NCBI GenBank assembly: GCA_016209015.1
Contig: JACQWY010000022.1
Span: 62,001 to 126,000 of the forward strand
DNA: 64,000 nucleotides
Source of the DNA: Gammaproteobacteria bacterium
GTDB lineage: Bacteria > Pseudomonadota > Gammaproteobacteria > Ga0077536
Reading direction: 5' to 3'
The translations under genes were made by a program, and so were the position numbers. This document shows, piece after piece, positions 7,929-17,578 of this stretch. Numbering within the stretch: position 1 is the first letter of the stretch; the number at the start of each line of letters is the position of its first letter. The notes under the pieces were generated by a model, which made no database searches, was not told the origin of the DNA, and worked only from the letters and a program-made list of their open reading frames with translations.

Positions 7929-9485
7929 GTGCCTAGGGGATTCGTCGCGTTCGTCATGCTCTGGAGTGCCCTGGCGCTGGCCCAGGAACCTCCCCCAATG
8001 CATTTCACGGTAGCGCGGTTCGTCGTCGAAGGACCGAACCCGCTCGATGCCGTCACGACTCAGAAGATCCTCGAACCCTTCCTCGGCGATCACGCCGGTC
8101 TCGAAGGTCTGCTCGCCGCGGGCGATGCGCTCGAGAAAGCCATCACCGCACGCGGCAATGCGTTCCTGCACGTCGTCATTCCACCGCAGCCCACGGCAGA
8201 CGGCGTCATCCGTCTGCAGATCGGCGCGTACAAGCTCGCGAAGGTCGATGTCGCCGGCAACAAGCATTTCTCCGAGCGCTCGGCGCGCCGCAGTCTGCCC
8301 GCGCTGAAACCGGGAGTGAGCCCCGACATGCGCGAAATCTCGCGACAACTCGCGGTCGCGAACGAGCATCCGCGTCGCCAGGAGCGTGTCGCCTTCAAGC
8401 CGAGCGAGACCGAGCCGGACGCCGTCGACGCCACGATCCGCGTGACGGATCAGCGTCCGTGGATGCTCTTCGCGGGCCTCGACAACATCGGCACCGAGGA
8501 GACGGGTCTCGTCCGCACCTCGGTCGGCGGTCAGTACGCGAACGTGAGCGGCCACGACGACATCTTCACGGGCACGTTCACGACCTCGCCCGATCACGGC
8601 GACTCGGTCAAACAGTTCGGCTTCTTCTACCAGTTGCCCGTCTATCCGCTGCAGGGCTGGTTCTCCGGTTTCTATGTACGCTCCGACGTCGAGGTCGGGA
8701 ACTTCCAGAACGCGTTCAACGTCACCGGCGCCGGCGAATTCTGGGGCCTGAGTTTCAAGCGTCAGCTCATCGGCGTCGGACGTTACCGTCATGCGCTGAC
8801 CGCCGGGGTGCAGGACCGGTTGTTCGATTCCGCGACGTCGGTCGTCGGGACCTCGGGGCCGGGCGTAAGCTCGAAAGTGCGATCGCGGCCGATGACGTTC
8901 CGCTACGACGGCGGCTACACCTGGACGAAGACCGCCTTCGATTTCTATGTCGACTACACGCGCAACCTGCATTCGGGCGCACACAACCGCCTCGCGGACT
9001 ATGCCCGTTCGCAGTCCACGCCGGGCTGGCAGGTGATGCGCTTCGGCACGACCGTGACGCAGGAGCTGCCGCGCAGTTTCCTCGGTATCGCGCGTATGAA
9101 CGGCCAGTATTCGAACAACCCGCTGATCGCAGGCGAGCAGTTCGGCCTGGGCGGCGAGAACTCCGTACGCGGCTTCGAAGAACGCACGATCGCCGGCGAC
9201 CGCGGGCTGCAGCTCAATCTCGAGCTGTGGTCGCCGGCCGTGCCGCGTCTCTACGGCGTACGTTTCCTGGCGTTCGTCGACGGTGGTCTCAAATATCTCG
9301 CGCGGCCCACGGGCCTGCAGGTGCAGAGCGACGTCATCAGCAGTGCCGGCGTCGGTGCGCGCTGGCAATGGAAGGACCAGCTCGCGCTCGCGGTCGATTA
9401 CGGCCGCGCCATCGCCGAAGCGAGCGGGGAAGCATCCGATCGAGGCAACAGCAAATGGCACGTCAACCTGCAGTATCGCTACTGA
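7929..9485 (+). CDS. TpsB outer-membrane transporter (ShlB/FhaC/HecB family)
   Basis: A 518-residue two-partner-secretion transporter that exports the TpsA exoprotein through the outer membrane. It has a signal peptide (residues about 1-18, ending ALALAQ), POTRA-like periplasmic domains (about 20-170; FVVEGPNPL, KVDVAGNKHFSE) and a 16-strand barrel. The family motif VRGF is at about 413 (ENSVRGFEERTIAGDRG). The GTG at 7929 is chosen because a G-rich Shine-Dalgarno precedes it; an upstream in-frame TTG (7917) is possible. It ends in an aromatic residue (QYRY), as barrel proteins do, and overlaps the next gene by 31 bp. Confidence 0.9.
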   Translation: MPRGFVAFVMLWSALALAQEPPPMHFTVARFVVEGPNPLDAVTTQKILEPFLGDHAGLEGLLAAGDALEKAITARGNAFLHVVIPPQPTADGVIRLQIGAYKLAKVDVAGNKHFSERSARRSLPALKPGVSPDMREISRQLAVANEHPRRQERVAFKPSETEPDAVDATIRVTDQRPWMLFAGLDNIGTEETGLVRTSVGGQYANVSGHDDIFTGTFTTSPDHGDSVKQFGFFYQLPVYPLQGWFSGFYVRSDVEVGNFQNAFNVTGAGEFWGLSFKRQLIGVGRYRHALTAGVQDRLFDSATSVVGTSGPGVSSKVRSRPMTFRYDGGYTWTKTAFDFYVDYTRNLHSGAHNRLADYARSQSTPGWQVMRFGTTVTQELPRSFLGIARMNGQYSNNPLIAGEQFGLGGENSVRGFEERTIAGDRGLQLNLELWSPAVPRLYGVRFLAFVDGGLKYLARPTGLQVQSDVISSAGVGARWQWKDQLALAVDYGRAIAEASGEASDRGNSKWHVNLQYRY

Positions 9486-10840
9486 GCGCGCGAGGCCGCG
9501 CCCGCCTGCGGCATCTCGTGCTCGCCCTCGCGCTGGGCGGCGTGATGTGCGCGCCGGCCGCATTTGCCGCAGCTATCAAGGCGGGCGAGGTGGCGCTTTC
9601 ATATGGTGTCGCAACCGCGCAGAGCGCCGGCGCGGGCGTGCGCATCATCGGACCGGGCTCCGAAGTCTTCACCGGCGACGTGATCACGACGGGAGCGCGC
9701 AGCGCCGCAGTGCTCACGCTGGACGACGGCTCGCGCATCACGCTGCGGCCGGACACCTCGTTCACCATCGAAGCGTTCAACACCGAAGAGCATCACGAGC
9801 AGGCGCTCTACCGCCTGTTCAAGGGGGGCCTGCGCGCCGTCACGGGCTTCATCAGCAAGCGCAATCCGAACGCCGCGCGCCTGAGCACCGCGGTCGCGAC
9901 GATCGGGATCCGCGGCACCGAGTTCGACGCGCGCCTGTGCGGTCCGGAGTGCGCCGAGGAAGCGAAGAACCGTCCGGTGCCCGCCGGTCATGCCGGTTTC
10001 GTGAAGGGCCACGTCATCGCCCGCGCCGCGGGCGGCGCACGCACGCGTCTCGTCGCCGCAGGCGCGCCGGTCTACACCGGCGACAGTCTCATCACGGGCA
10101 TGGATTCGTACGCCGTTCTCGCCTTTCTCGACAAGAGCCGGGTGACGCTGCTTCCGAACACCGAGTTTCGCGTCGAGCAGATGCAATACGACGAGGCGAA
10201 GCCCGAGGAAGGTCGCGGCTTCTTCAATCTGCTGCGCGGCGGGCTGCGCGCGGTGAGCGGTCTGGTCGGACATCGGGATCCGCGCGCTTATCGCATGCAG
10301 ACGCCGGTCGCGACGATCGGGATCCGCGGCACGGGGTATGATCTCTTCGTGCAGGGTACGGGGGCGAGCCCCGGCGGCGCGACGGAGCCCGGACAGGACG
10401 GGCTCTACGCGAACGTCTGGCAGGGCGAGATCGACTTCGACGGATCGCATCCGCTCGTCGAAGGTCAGACCGTGCTCGTCGGCGCGCCGAACACGCCGCC
10501 GGTCCCGGTGCCGCAGATGCCGATCAACATCACCCAGCCGAAGCCGGGCGACGTGCCGATCACCGTGCCGCCGCCGGCGCCGTCGTCCAGCGCGCCAGGT
10601 GCCGGACTCTACGTGAGCTGTTACGCCGGCACTTGTGCGGTCGAGACGCCGGTCAACACCGTCGATCTGAAACCCGGCGAAGCGGGCTTCGTCGGCGGCG
10701 CGGGCGGTGGTGCGGAACAGTTGAAGGAAGTCCCGCCGTTCATGGCCGAGGACCACGTCTACCATGGCGTGGAGACGAATCAGGGTGTCAATCCGCTGGG
10801 CGGTTTCCAGGGCGGAGGTGGCGAATGCAGCGTGCGCTGA
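9455..10840 (+). CDS. Exported protein with two FecR domains, TPS operon
   Basis: A 461-residue protein. The signal peptide is residues about 1-37 (HLVLALALGGVMCAPAAFA). Two tandem FecR-type beta domains (about 45-170 and 185-300) each contain RP/LPNTSF-like strands and the same VATIGIRGT signature (GTEFDARLCG, then GTGYDLFVQG). A Pro-rich linker and Gly-rich C-terminus follow. Unlike classical FecR it has no cytoplasmic anti-sigma segment, so it probably acts in the periplasm or at the surface, perhaps with TpsA. The ATG at 9455 lies inside tpsB and the gene overlaps tpsA by 16 bp, implying translational coupling. Confidence 0.82.
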   Translation: MARQPAVSLLSARGRARLRHLVLALALGGVMCAPAAFAAAIKAGEVALSYGVATAQSAGAGVRIIGPGSEVFTGDVITTGARSAAVLTLDDGSRITLRPDTSFTIEAFNTEEHHEQALYRLFKGGLRAVTGFISKRNPNAARLSTAVATIGIRGTEFDARLCGPECAEEAKNRPVPAGHAGFVKGHVIARAAGGARTRLVAAGAPVYTGDSLITGMDSYAVLAFLDKSRVTLLPNTEFRVEQMQYDEAKPEEGRGFFNLLRGGLRAVSGLVGHRDPRAYRMQTPVATIGIRGTGYDLFVQGTGASPGGATEPGQDGLYANVWQGEIDFDGSHPLVEGQTVLVGAPNTPPVPVPQMPINITQPKPGDVPITVPPPAPSSSAPGAGLYVSCYAGTCAVETPVNTVDLKPGEAGFVGGAGGGAEQLKEVPPFMAEDHVYHGVETNQGVNPLGGFQGGGGECSVR

Positions 10841-13800
10841 AACGATCGCGGCGTCTCCGCGCAAGACTTTTCGCCGCGTGTTGCGGGCTCCTCGCGAGCG
10901 GCGCCGGCGCGAATCCCCAGGGGCCGAACGTTGCGGCCGGCCAAGCGAGCTTCGCGAACGTCGGGCCGAAGATGCTCCAGATCACGAATTCGCCCGGCGC
11001 TGTCGTCAACTGGTCGAGCTTCAGCATCGGCGCCGACGAGACGACGCGCTTCGTGCAGCAGACCGCCGCGAGCGCGGTGCTGAACCGCGTGACCGGCAAT
11101 ACGACGTCGCAGCTCCTCGGCCAGCTCGTCTCGAACGGCCGCGTGTTCCTGATCAATCCCGCCGGCATACTCGTCGGCCGTGACGCGACGATCGACACCG
11201 CCGGTCTCGTGTTGTCGACGCTGAACATGCGCGACGACGATTTCCGCCAGGGGATTCTGAGATTCGCCGATGGCGGCGCGGCAGGGCCGATCACGAACCA
11301 CGGTTACATCAAGACCGCGCCCGGCGGTGAGACGATCCTCATCGCGCCGAGCATCACGAATGCGCCCGAGGCCGGCAACGAGAAGAGCGGTCTCATCGAG
11401 AACCCCGACGGCAGGCTGTTGCTCGCGGCCGGGCACACCATCAGCATCACGAGCCTCGACCATCCCGACATCACGTTCGACGTCAGCGCACCGGACGGCG
11501 AGGTCGTGAACCTCGGCTCGCTCGTCGTGAAAGGCGGCATGGCGGCCGTCCTCGCCGGCACGATCAAGCATGGCGGCATGATCAGCGCGGATTCCGTCGC
11601 GCTCGACGCGGCAGGCCACGTCGTGCTGACCGCTTCGAAGGCGGTGACCACCACCGCCGGCAGCACGATCGGCGCACGCGGCACGGAAGGCGGCGCGGGT
11701 GGTGCGGTCGAAATTGCGGCGCGAGCCCCGGCGTCCGGGACGACGACGGCCGCCGCCACCGAAATGCAACTGGCCGGCACGGTGGACGTGACAGGCGGGC
11801 AGGGCGGCACTGCGCACGTCGAAGCCGATCACGTCGCGCTCACCGGGACGATCGACGCCTCGGGCGCGACCGCGGGCGGCCGCATCGAAGTTCTCGGTAA
11901 CGACATCGCGACGACGGGCGCGAAGGTCGCGGCGAACGCGGAGCACGGCCCGGCGGGTGCGGTGCGCGTCGGCGGTGATTTCCACGGCGCGGCCGGAACA
12001 CGCACGGCGAGCACGACCACGATCGACGCGGCGAGTGAGCTCCATGCCGATGCGCTGGCCTCGGGCGACGGCGGCTCGGTCGTCCTCTGGTCGGAGCACA
12101 CGACGGAGTTCCGCGGCCTCGCGAGCGCGCGCGGCGGCCGCGCCGGCGGCAACGGCGGGCAGCTCGAGGTGTCGGGCAAGGACTCCCTCGGCTTCCGCGG
12201 CACGGTCGACGTCGGCGCGCCGCTGGGTGACGCGGGTTCGTTGCTGCTCGATCCGGCCCGTATCCTGATCATCCCGGGCGGCACGAGCACGGAGCTCCGC
12301 GACCCGACACCGTTCGCGAACGATCACTTCGGCTCGTTCAATTTCTTCACCGTGCTCTCGAACGGCAATCTGCTCATGGCGAACCAGAACGCCGGAAACA
12401 CCGGCGCGAGCGGCGCGGGCGAAGTCTACCTCTACGACACGAACGGCAATTATCTGGGCGGCGTCGCCGGCACCGCGCAGAACGAGCACCTCGGCAATTC
12501 GCTCTACGATCTCTACAACGGCAACATCGCCGTGCTCGATCAGAACGCCTCGAACGGCGGGCTCGCGAACGCGGGCGCCGTGATCGTGCTCAGCGCCTCG
12601 ACGGGCGCGGAGCTCGGCCGCACGTACGGTCGCAGCGCGAACGAGCTGTTCGGTCAGACCGTCGTATCGCCGACGACCGGCAACGCGCTGTGGTACCACT
12701 ACTACGTGCCGAGCGAGAACCTGCTGGTGCTGAGCCCGGGTGCGGACGTCGGTGGCGCCTCGAACGCCGGCGCGGTCGTAATGGTGAGTGCGCTGAACGG
12801 ATTGAAGCTCAGCGAGATAACGGGTGACACGGCGAACGAAAGCCTCGGTTCGAGCCTCGTCTACAACATCGGTGCCGGCCACAACTTCGTCATCGAGAGC
12901 TCCGGACACGCGGCGGGCGCCGGGGCGGTGATCCTCGGCAACAGCACGACCGGCGCGGAGATCGGCCGTGTCTCGGGGGCGACGGCGGGCGATGCGTTCG
13001 GCGCGAACGTGAGTTTCAACATCGGTTCGGCCGGCAACTATCTCGTCCGCAGCACGACGGCGACGGTCGGCGGTCAGGCGAACGCCGGCACTCTGGTGCT
13101 CGTGAATGCGGCGACCGGCCTGGAAATCGGGCGGACCTCGGGGACGACGGCAAACGAGTTCTTCGGAAGCCTCGCCGACTTCAACAACGCCCCGAACGGC
13201 AACATCGTGGTCCCGAGCCCGGACGAGGACGTGGGTGGCCAGGCGGGTGCCGGCACCGTGGTGCTCGTCAACGTGAACACGGGCACCGAGATCGGCCGTG
13301 TCTCCGGCAACACGGCGAGCGAGGGCTTCGGCAGCGTTTTGCAGTACGGCATCGGGCCAAATTCCGACTACGTCGTGCAGAGTGCGTTCGAAGATGTGGG
13401 TGGCTTCACGGCGGCAGGTACGGTCGTCCTCGTCAGCAGCACCACGGGCCTCGAACTCGGCCGCGTCTCCGGCAACACCACGAACGAGCAGCTCGGCGCG
13501 GCGGTCGATTACTTCATCGGCGCGAACGGCAACTACGTGATCCGGAGTCCCGACGAGACGGTCGGCCCGAATGCGTCGGCCGGCGCGGTCATCCTCGCGA
13601 GCAGCACGACAGGTGTAGAGCTCGGCCGTGTCAGCGGCGGCAGCGCCGGTGCGCGCTTCGGCGACAACGTCGACTACTCGAACGTGCCGTTCGGCACGTA
13701 TCTCGTGCGCAGCCCCACGTCCGATGTCGCCGGCAATCTCGCTGCCGGCACGGCGGTGCTCGTGAACGATTCCGCCGGCACTGAAATCGGCCGCACGAAC

Positions 13801-16800
13801 GGTCTCGCCGCCGGTGATGCGCTCGGCAGCTATGCACCCACGCTGCTCGCGAGCGGCAACTACGTGCTGCGAGTTCCGGATGCGACCATCGGCGGTAATG
13901 CCGTGGCGGGCTCGGTGGTGCTCGTCGACGGCACGAACGGATTGCGGCTCACGAGCTACGACGGCGACACCCTGAACGAGCGGCTCGGGCTGTACGACAT
14001 CGACCTGGACGGCTTCGTCACCGGCAGCAGCGTCGTCGACTTCTCGAGCCTCGGCTTCTCGGATTTCCTGGTCTACAGCCCGCATCACGGCGGCGATGCC
14101 GGCGTCATCGCACAGCTCATGGACACGCCGAGCGTGGGCAATATCCTGCGCGGCAGCGTGGCCGGCGGTACGAGCGCGGACCTCGTCGGCAACGAACAGG
14201 TCACGTTCCTGCCGAACGGCAATTACGTGATCGCCGATACGCGCTACGCGAACACGACGAGCTTCCTCGCCGGGCCCGTCGCCGGCGCTGGGGCGGTGTT
14301 CGTCGTCGACGCGGCGACGGCCTCGCCGCTCGCGACGCTGCTCGGCAATACGAACAACGAAGCCCTCGGGTCGAACGTCGACTACAGCATCTTCTGCTGC
14401 GGCAATTCGTTCGCCGTCCTGAGCTCGACACACGGCACGACGCTGTCGACCGGGGCGGGCGATCTCGCAGGAGCCGTGTACTTCGTCGACGGCAGCTCGG
14501 GTGGCATCGGCACGTTCATCGGCACCCCCGGCTCCCAGACCGGCCTGGTCAGCCTCCAACTGGCTGCCGGTGGCGGCGTGATCGTCCCGTCGATATTCGC
14601 GAGCCCGGGCGCCGTTTCCGGTGCCGGCACGGTGTACCTGCTCGACAGCGTCACCGCCACGGTCATCGGTCAGGTCGACGGCGTCTCGGCCGGCGAGAAC
14701 CTCGGCAGCACGAGCATCGACACGAGCACGCTCAGCAACGGAAATTATCTGATCATGAGCCCGTTCCGGACCGTCGGCGGCAATGCGAATGCCGGCGCCG
14801 TGCTCCAGGTCGATGGCAGCACGGGCGCGCAGCTCGGCGGCGTGTTCGGCACGAGCGCCGGCGAACTGCTCGGACAGGGGAGTTGGATTCAGCCGCTGTT
14901 CTTCGGCGCGAACGGCAGCGCCGGCAATTATCTCGTCATGAGTCATCTCGCGAACGGCGTCGCGGGTGCCGACGCGGGCGCGGCCATTCTCGCGAGCGGC
15001 GCCACCGGCAACGAAATCGGGCGCCTCGAAGGCGCGTCGGTGAACGAGCAGCTCGGCACCTCCGGCTTCACCACGGTCTACGAGCGCTCGAACGGCAATT
15101 ATTTCCTCACCTCGCTGAAAGCCGGCCCGGGCGGACTCGCGAACGCGGGCTCGATGTACCTCGCGGATGGGTCGACCGGCACCGTGATCGGGCGCGTCGA
15201 CGGTACGGCAGCGGGTGAGACGCTCGGCAGCTCCGTGAACACGTTCCTCGTGCCGGGCGACGACGTTTTCGTATTCAGCCAGTTCCACACGACGGCGGGG
15301 GGCGCGAACGCCGGCACGATGCTGCAGCTCGCGGCGAGCGATCTCGGCGGCGGCAACATCGTGCGCGGTCGCATCGACGGCCAGAGCGCGAATGAGCGGC
15401 TCGGCGCGTCGGGCGCGTTCGGTACGGCCTCGACACTGTCCTACACGAACGGGCTCCTGGTCCGCAGCACGCTCGCTTCGCCTAACGGCGTCTCCGGCGC
15501 GGGCACGCTGTATTTCTACGATCTCGCGACATCCTCGCTCAGCGGCCAGATCGACGGTACGGGCGTCAGCGAAGCGCTCGGCACGAACTTCTGGGTCGAA
15601 CGCGCGAACGGCAACCTGTTCATCCCGTCGCGTTTCGCGAGCCCGGGCAACGTCAGCGGCGCCGGTTCGCTCATCCTCGCGACCGGCCGGGGCGCGACGA
15701 TCGGCCGGCTCGACGGCAACCATGTTGGCGAAGCGCTCGGCAGCACCGTCGATTATTTCTCCGTGCCGAACACTGCGTTCGTGCGCTCGTATCTGCACGA
15801 CAACGGCGCGATCTCCGCAGCCGGCGGATTGTTCACTGTCGCCGATACCGATCTCGGCGGCGGCAACATCCTGCGCGGCCAGCTCCTCGGCAACGCGGCG
15901 AACGAAAACCTCGGCCTGTACGGCGCGAGCTTCAGCGCCGGCAAGCTGCGCATCCAGAGCCCGAATGCGGCGAACGCCGGCATCACGAACGCCGGTGCGC
16001 TGATCCTCGCGAACTCGACGACGCTCGCCGAAATCGCACGCGTGAGCGGCACGGGCGTCAACGAGCACCTCGGCCTCTATTCGCCTTTCCCGGCGACGGG
16101 CTCGAACTTCTTCCTGCAGAGCCCGGACGCGACCGTCGGCGGTGTCGCGAACGCGGGCTCGGTGCTGCTCGTCGACGGCACCACGTATGCCGTCATCGGG
16201 CGTGCCGACGGCAATACGGCCGGCGAGCGCTTCGGCACGAATTTCAACCGCTACTACGACGGCACGAAGTACAACTATTTCGTCTCCGCACCGACCGAGG
16301 ACGTCGGCTCGCTCACCGCGGCCGGCGCGATCGTGCAAATCGATCCGGTGACGGGTCTCGCCGTCCGCCGCCTCACCGGCATCAGCGCGAACGAGCACTT
16401 CGGCGCGTCGATCTCGCAGCTCGGTGACGGACGCCTCTACGCGCCGAGCCCGAACGCCGACGTCAACGGCATCACCGCTGCGGGCCGCGTCGTGCTGATC
16501 GATCCGAACGGTGGCGGCGGCGGGACGAGCCTGGGCTCGAGCACCTTGTTCGCGACGAATCCGAGCGGGGACCTCATAATCACGAACGAGACGATCGAGG
16601 CCATACTCGACTCCGGCGCGGATCTCGTCCTGCAGGCGAACAACGACATCCTGCTCACGCTCGGCGCGGACATCGAGGCCCGGCGCGGCACGCTGACGCT
16701 GCAGGCCGGCCGCTCCATCGTCCTCGGTGCGCCGATCGACGTGCCGACGCTGAAACTCGTCGCGCACGAATCCGCGGCGAACGGCGTGCTCACGCAGTAC

Positions 16801-17409
16801 ACCGGCAGCGGCAGCGGCGACGTCGTCGTCGACACGACCCGAATCGCGGCGAACGTGCTGTCCGTGTCGGGCCAGGTCGTGCAGGTGCTCGCGAGTCAGG
16901 ATGCGCTCGCCGAGCCGCTGATCATCGACACCTCGAGCCCCGAATTCTTCGTCAACTATCTCGCCTCCACGGCGCGCAAGGCGGGCGGCGCCGCATTCTT
17001 CCTCGGCGGTGATGCGTTCGAGCTCACCGCCGACAGCGTCGTCCTGCAGGGCGGCGCCGCGACCGGCGCGTTCGCCGCGCTCGCCGCGGCCGGCGAGTTC
17101 AAGGTGACGACGAAGGCGCTCGCGATGACTGCGGGCACCGGCTCGAACGCCGACGCGGTGCTGCTCGGCCTCGGCGGCCTCGGCGACATCTCCTACAAGA
17201 CCTGCTCGGGCTGCAAGGATCTGCTGTTCGATCCCTTCGGTGACGTGAAATCGCAGACCGGCATCTACATCAACGCGCTGCGCAGTCCGGCCATCGAGGC
17301 GATCCTCACGATGCTCGGCAAGGATCAGGACCGGGACGAGGACTCCGACGAGAAGAAGAAAGAGAAGAAGAAGGAAGAAGACAAGGAATCCAAGGACTGC
17401 GCCAAGTAG
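10825..17409 (+). CDS. TpsA exoprotein: filamentous-haemagglutinin N-terminal domain plus about 25 repeats
   Basis: A 2194-residue secreted protein. The signal peptide (1-29) is followed by a TPS secretion domain with INPAGILVGRDATID and LSTLNM motifs (about 30-300), then beta-helix-like sequence to about 500. Residues about 508-1895 are some 25 degenerate repeats of about 55 residues, with a consensus like GNYVVRSPDATVGG-ANAG then VLVDG-TG-EIGRVSG-TANE-LGS. These recall FG-GAP or beta-propeller repeats. A further beta domain carries CSGC at 2127-2130, then a Lys/Glu/Asp tail ending DCAK. GGAGG precedes the ATG. It would be exported by the TpsB at 7929. Adhesin function is inferred. Confidence 0.88.
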   Translation: MQRALKRSRRLRARLFAACCGLLASGAGANPQGPNVAAGQASFANVGPKMLQITNSPGAVVNWSSFSIGADETTRFVQQTAASAVLNRVTGNTTSQLLGQLVSNGRVFLINPAGILVGRDATIDTAGLVLSTLNMRDDDFRQGILRFADGGAAGPITNHGYIKTAPGGETILIAPSITNAPEAGNEKSGLIENPDGRLLLAAGHTISITSLDHPDITFDVSAPDGEVVNLGSLVVKGGMAAVLAGTIKHGGMISADSVALDAAGHVVLTASKAVTTTAGSTIGARGTEGGAGGAVEIAARAPASGTTTAAATEMQLAGTVDVTGGQGGTAHVEADHVALTGTIDASGATAGGRIEVLGNDIATTGAKVAANAEHGPAGAVRVGGDFHGAAGTRTASTTTIDAASELHADALASGDGGSVVLWSEHTTEFRGLASARGGRAGGNGGQLEVSGKDSLGFRGTVDVGAPLGDAGSLLLDPARILIIPGGTSTELRDPTPFANDHFGSFNFFTVLSNGNLLMANQNAGNTGASGAGEVYLYDTNGNYLGGVAGTAQNEHLGNSLYDLYNGNIAVLDQNASNGGLANAGAVIVLSASTGAELGRTYGRSANELFGQTVVSPTTGNALWYHYYVPSENLLVLSPGADVGGASNAGAVVMVSALNGLKLSEITGDTANESLGSSLVYNIGAGHNFVIESSGHAAGAGAVILGNSTTGAEIGRVSGATAGDAFGANVSFNIGSAGNYLVRSTTATVGGQANAGTLVLVNAATGLEIGRTSGTTANEFFGSLADFNNAPNGNIVVPSPDEDVGGQAGAGTVVLVNVNTGTEIGRVSGNTASEGFGSVLQYGIGPNSDYVVQSAFEDVGGFTAAGTVVLVSSTTGLELGRVSGNTTNEQLGAAVDYFIGANGNYVIRSPDETVGPNASAGAVILASSTTGVELGRVSGGSAGARFGDNVDYSNVPFGTYLVRSPTSDVAGNLAAGTAVLVNDSAGTEIGRTNGLAAGDALGSYAPTLLASGNYVLRVPDATIGGNAVAGSVVLVDGTNGLRLTSYDGDTLNERLGLYDIDLDGFVTGSSVVDFSSLGFSDFLVYSPHHGGDAGVIAQLMDTPSVGNILRGSVAGGTSADLVGNEQVTFLPNGNYVIADTRYANTTSFLAGPVAGAGAVFVVDAATASPLATLLGNTNNEALGSNVDYSIFCCGNSFAVLSSTHGTTLSTGAGDLAGAVYFVDGSSGGIGTFIGTPGSQTGLVSLQLAAGGGVIVPSIFASPGAVSGAGTVYLLDSVTATVIGQVDGVSAGENLGSTSIDTSTLSNGNYLIMSPFRTVGGNANAGAVLQVDGSTGAQLGGVFGTSAGELLGQGSWIQPLFFGANGSAGNYLVMSHLANGVAGADAGAAILASGATGNEIGRLEGASVNEQLGTSGFTTVYERSNGNYFLTSLKAGPGGLANAGSMYLADGSTGTVIGRVDGTAAGETLGSSVNTFLVPGDDVFVFSQFHTTAGGANAGTMLQLAASDLGGGNIVRGRIDGQSANERLGASGAFGTASTLSYTNGLLVRSTLASPNGVSGAGTLYFYDLATSSLSGQIDGTGVSEALGTNFWVERANGNLFIPSRFASPGNVSGAGSLILATGRGATIGRLDGNHVGEALGSTVDYFSVPNTAFVRSYLHDNGAISAAGGLFTVADTDLGGGNILRGQLLGNAANENLGLYGASFSAGKLRIQSPNAANAGITNAGALILANSTTLAEIARVSGTGVNEHLGLYSPFPATGSNFFLQSPDATVGGVANAGSVLLVDGTTYAVIGRADGNTAGERFGTNFNRYYDGTKYNYFVSAPTEDVGSLTAAGAIVQIDPVTGLAVRRLTGISANEHFGASISQLGDGRLYAPSPNADVNGITAAGRVVLIDPNGGGGGTSLGSSTLFATNPSGDLIITNETIEAILDSGADLVLQANNDILLTLGADIEARRGTLTLQAGRSIVLGAPIDVPTLKLVAHESAANGVLTQYTGSGSGDVVVDTTRIAANVLSVSGQVVQVLASQDALAEPLIIDTSSPEFFVNYLASTARKAGGAAFFLGGDAFELTADSVVLQGGAATGAFAALAAAGEFKVTTKALAMTAGTGSNADAVLLGLGGLGDISYKTCSGCKDLLFDPFGDVKSQTGIYINALRSPAIEAILTMLGKDQDRDEDSDEKKKEKKKEEDKESKDCAK

Positions 17410-17414
17410 TCCGC

Positions 17415-17468
17415 GCCGTGACCGCCGTGACCGCCGTGACCGCCGTGACCGCCGTGACCGCCGTGACC
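17415..17468. repeat. Tandem 9-bp repeat, six perfect copies
   Basis: Six identical copies of GCCGTGACC begin 5 bp after the tpsA stop codon. Being outside the reading frame it cannot phase-vary the protein directly. A slip-prone tract at the end of a very long mRNA could affect termination, or may be replication noise. Confidence 0.95.
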
Positions 17469-17578
17469 GCGGCGGCGTGCGGTTGACGGGTCGCCACCAA
17501 AGCCTTAGCTTGCTCCGACATTCGCACGCGCGCCCGCACCCCGGCGCGCCCCACATCACTATTGCCCTGGAGGCTTGA

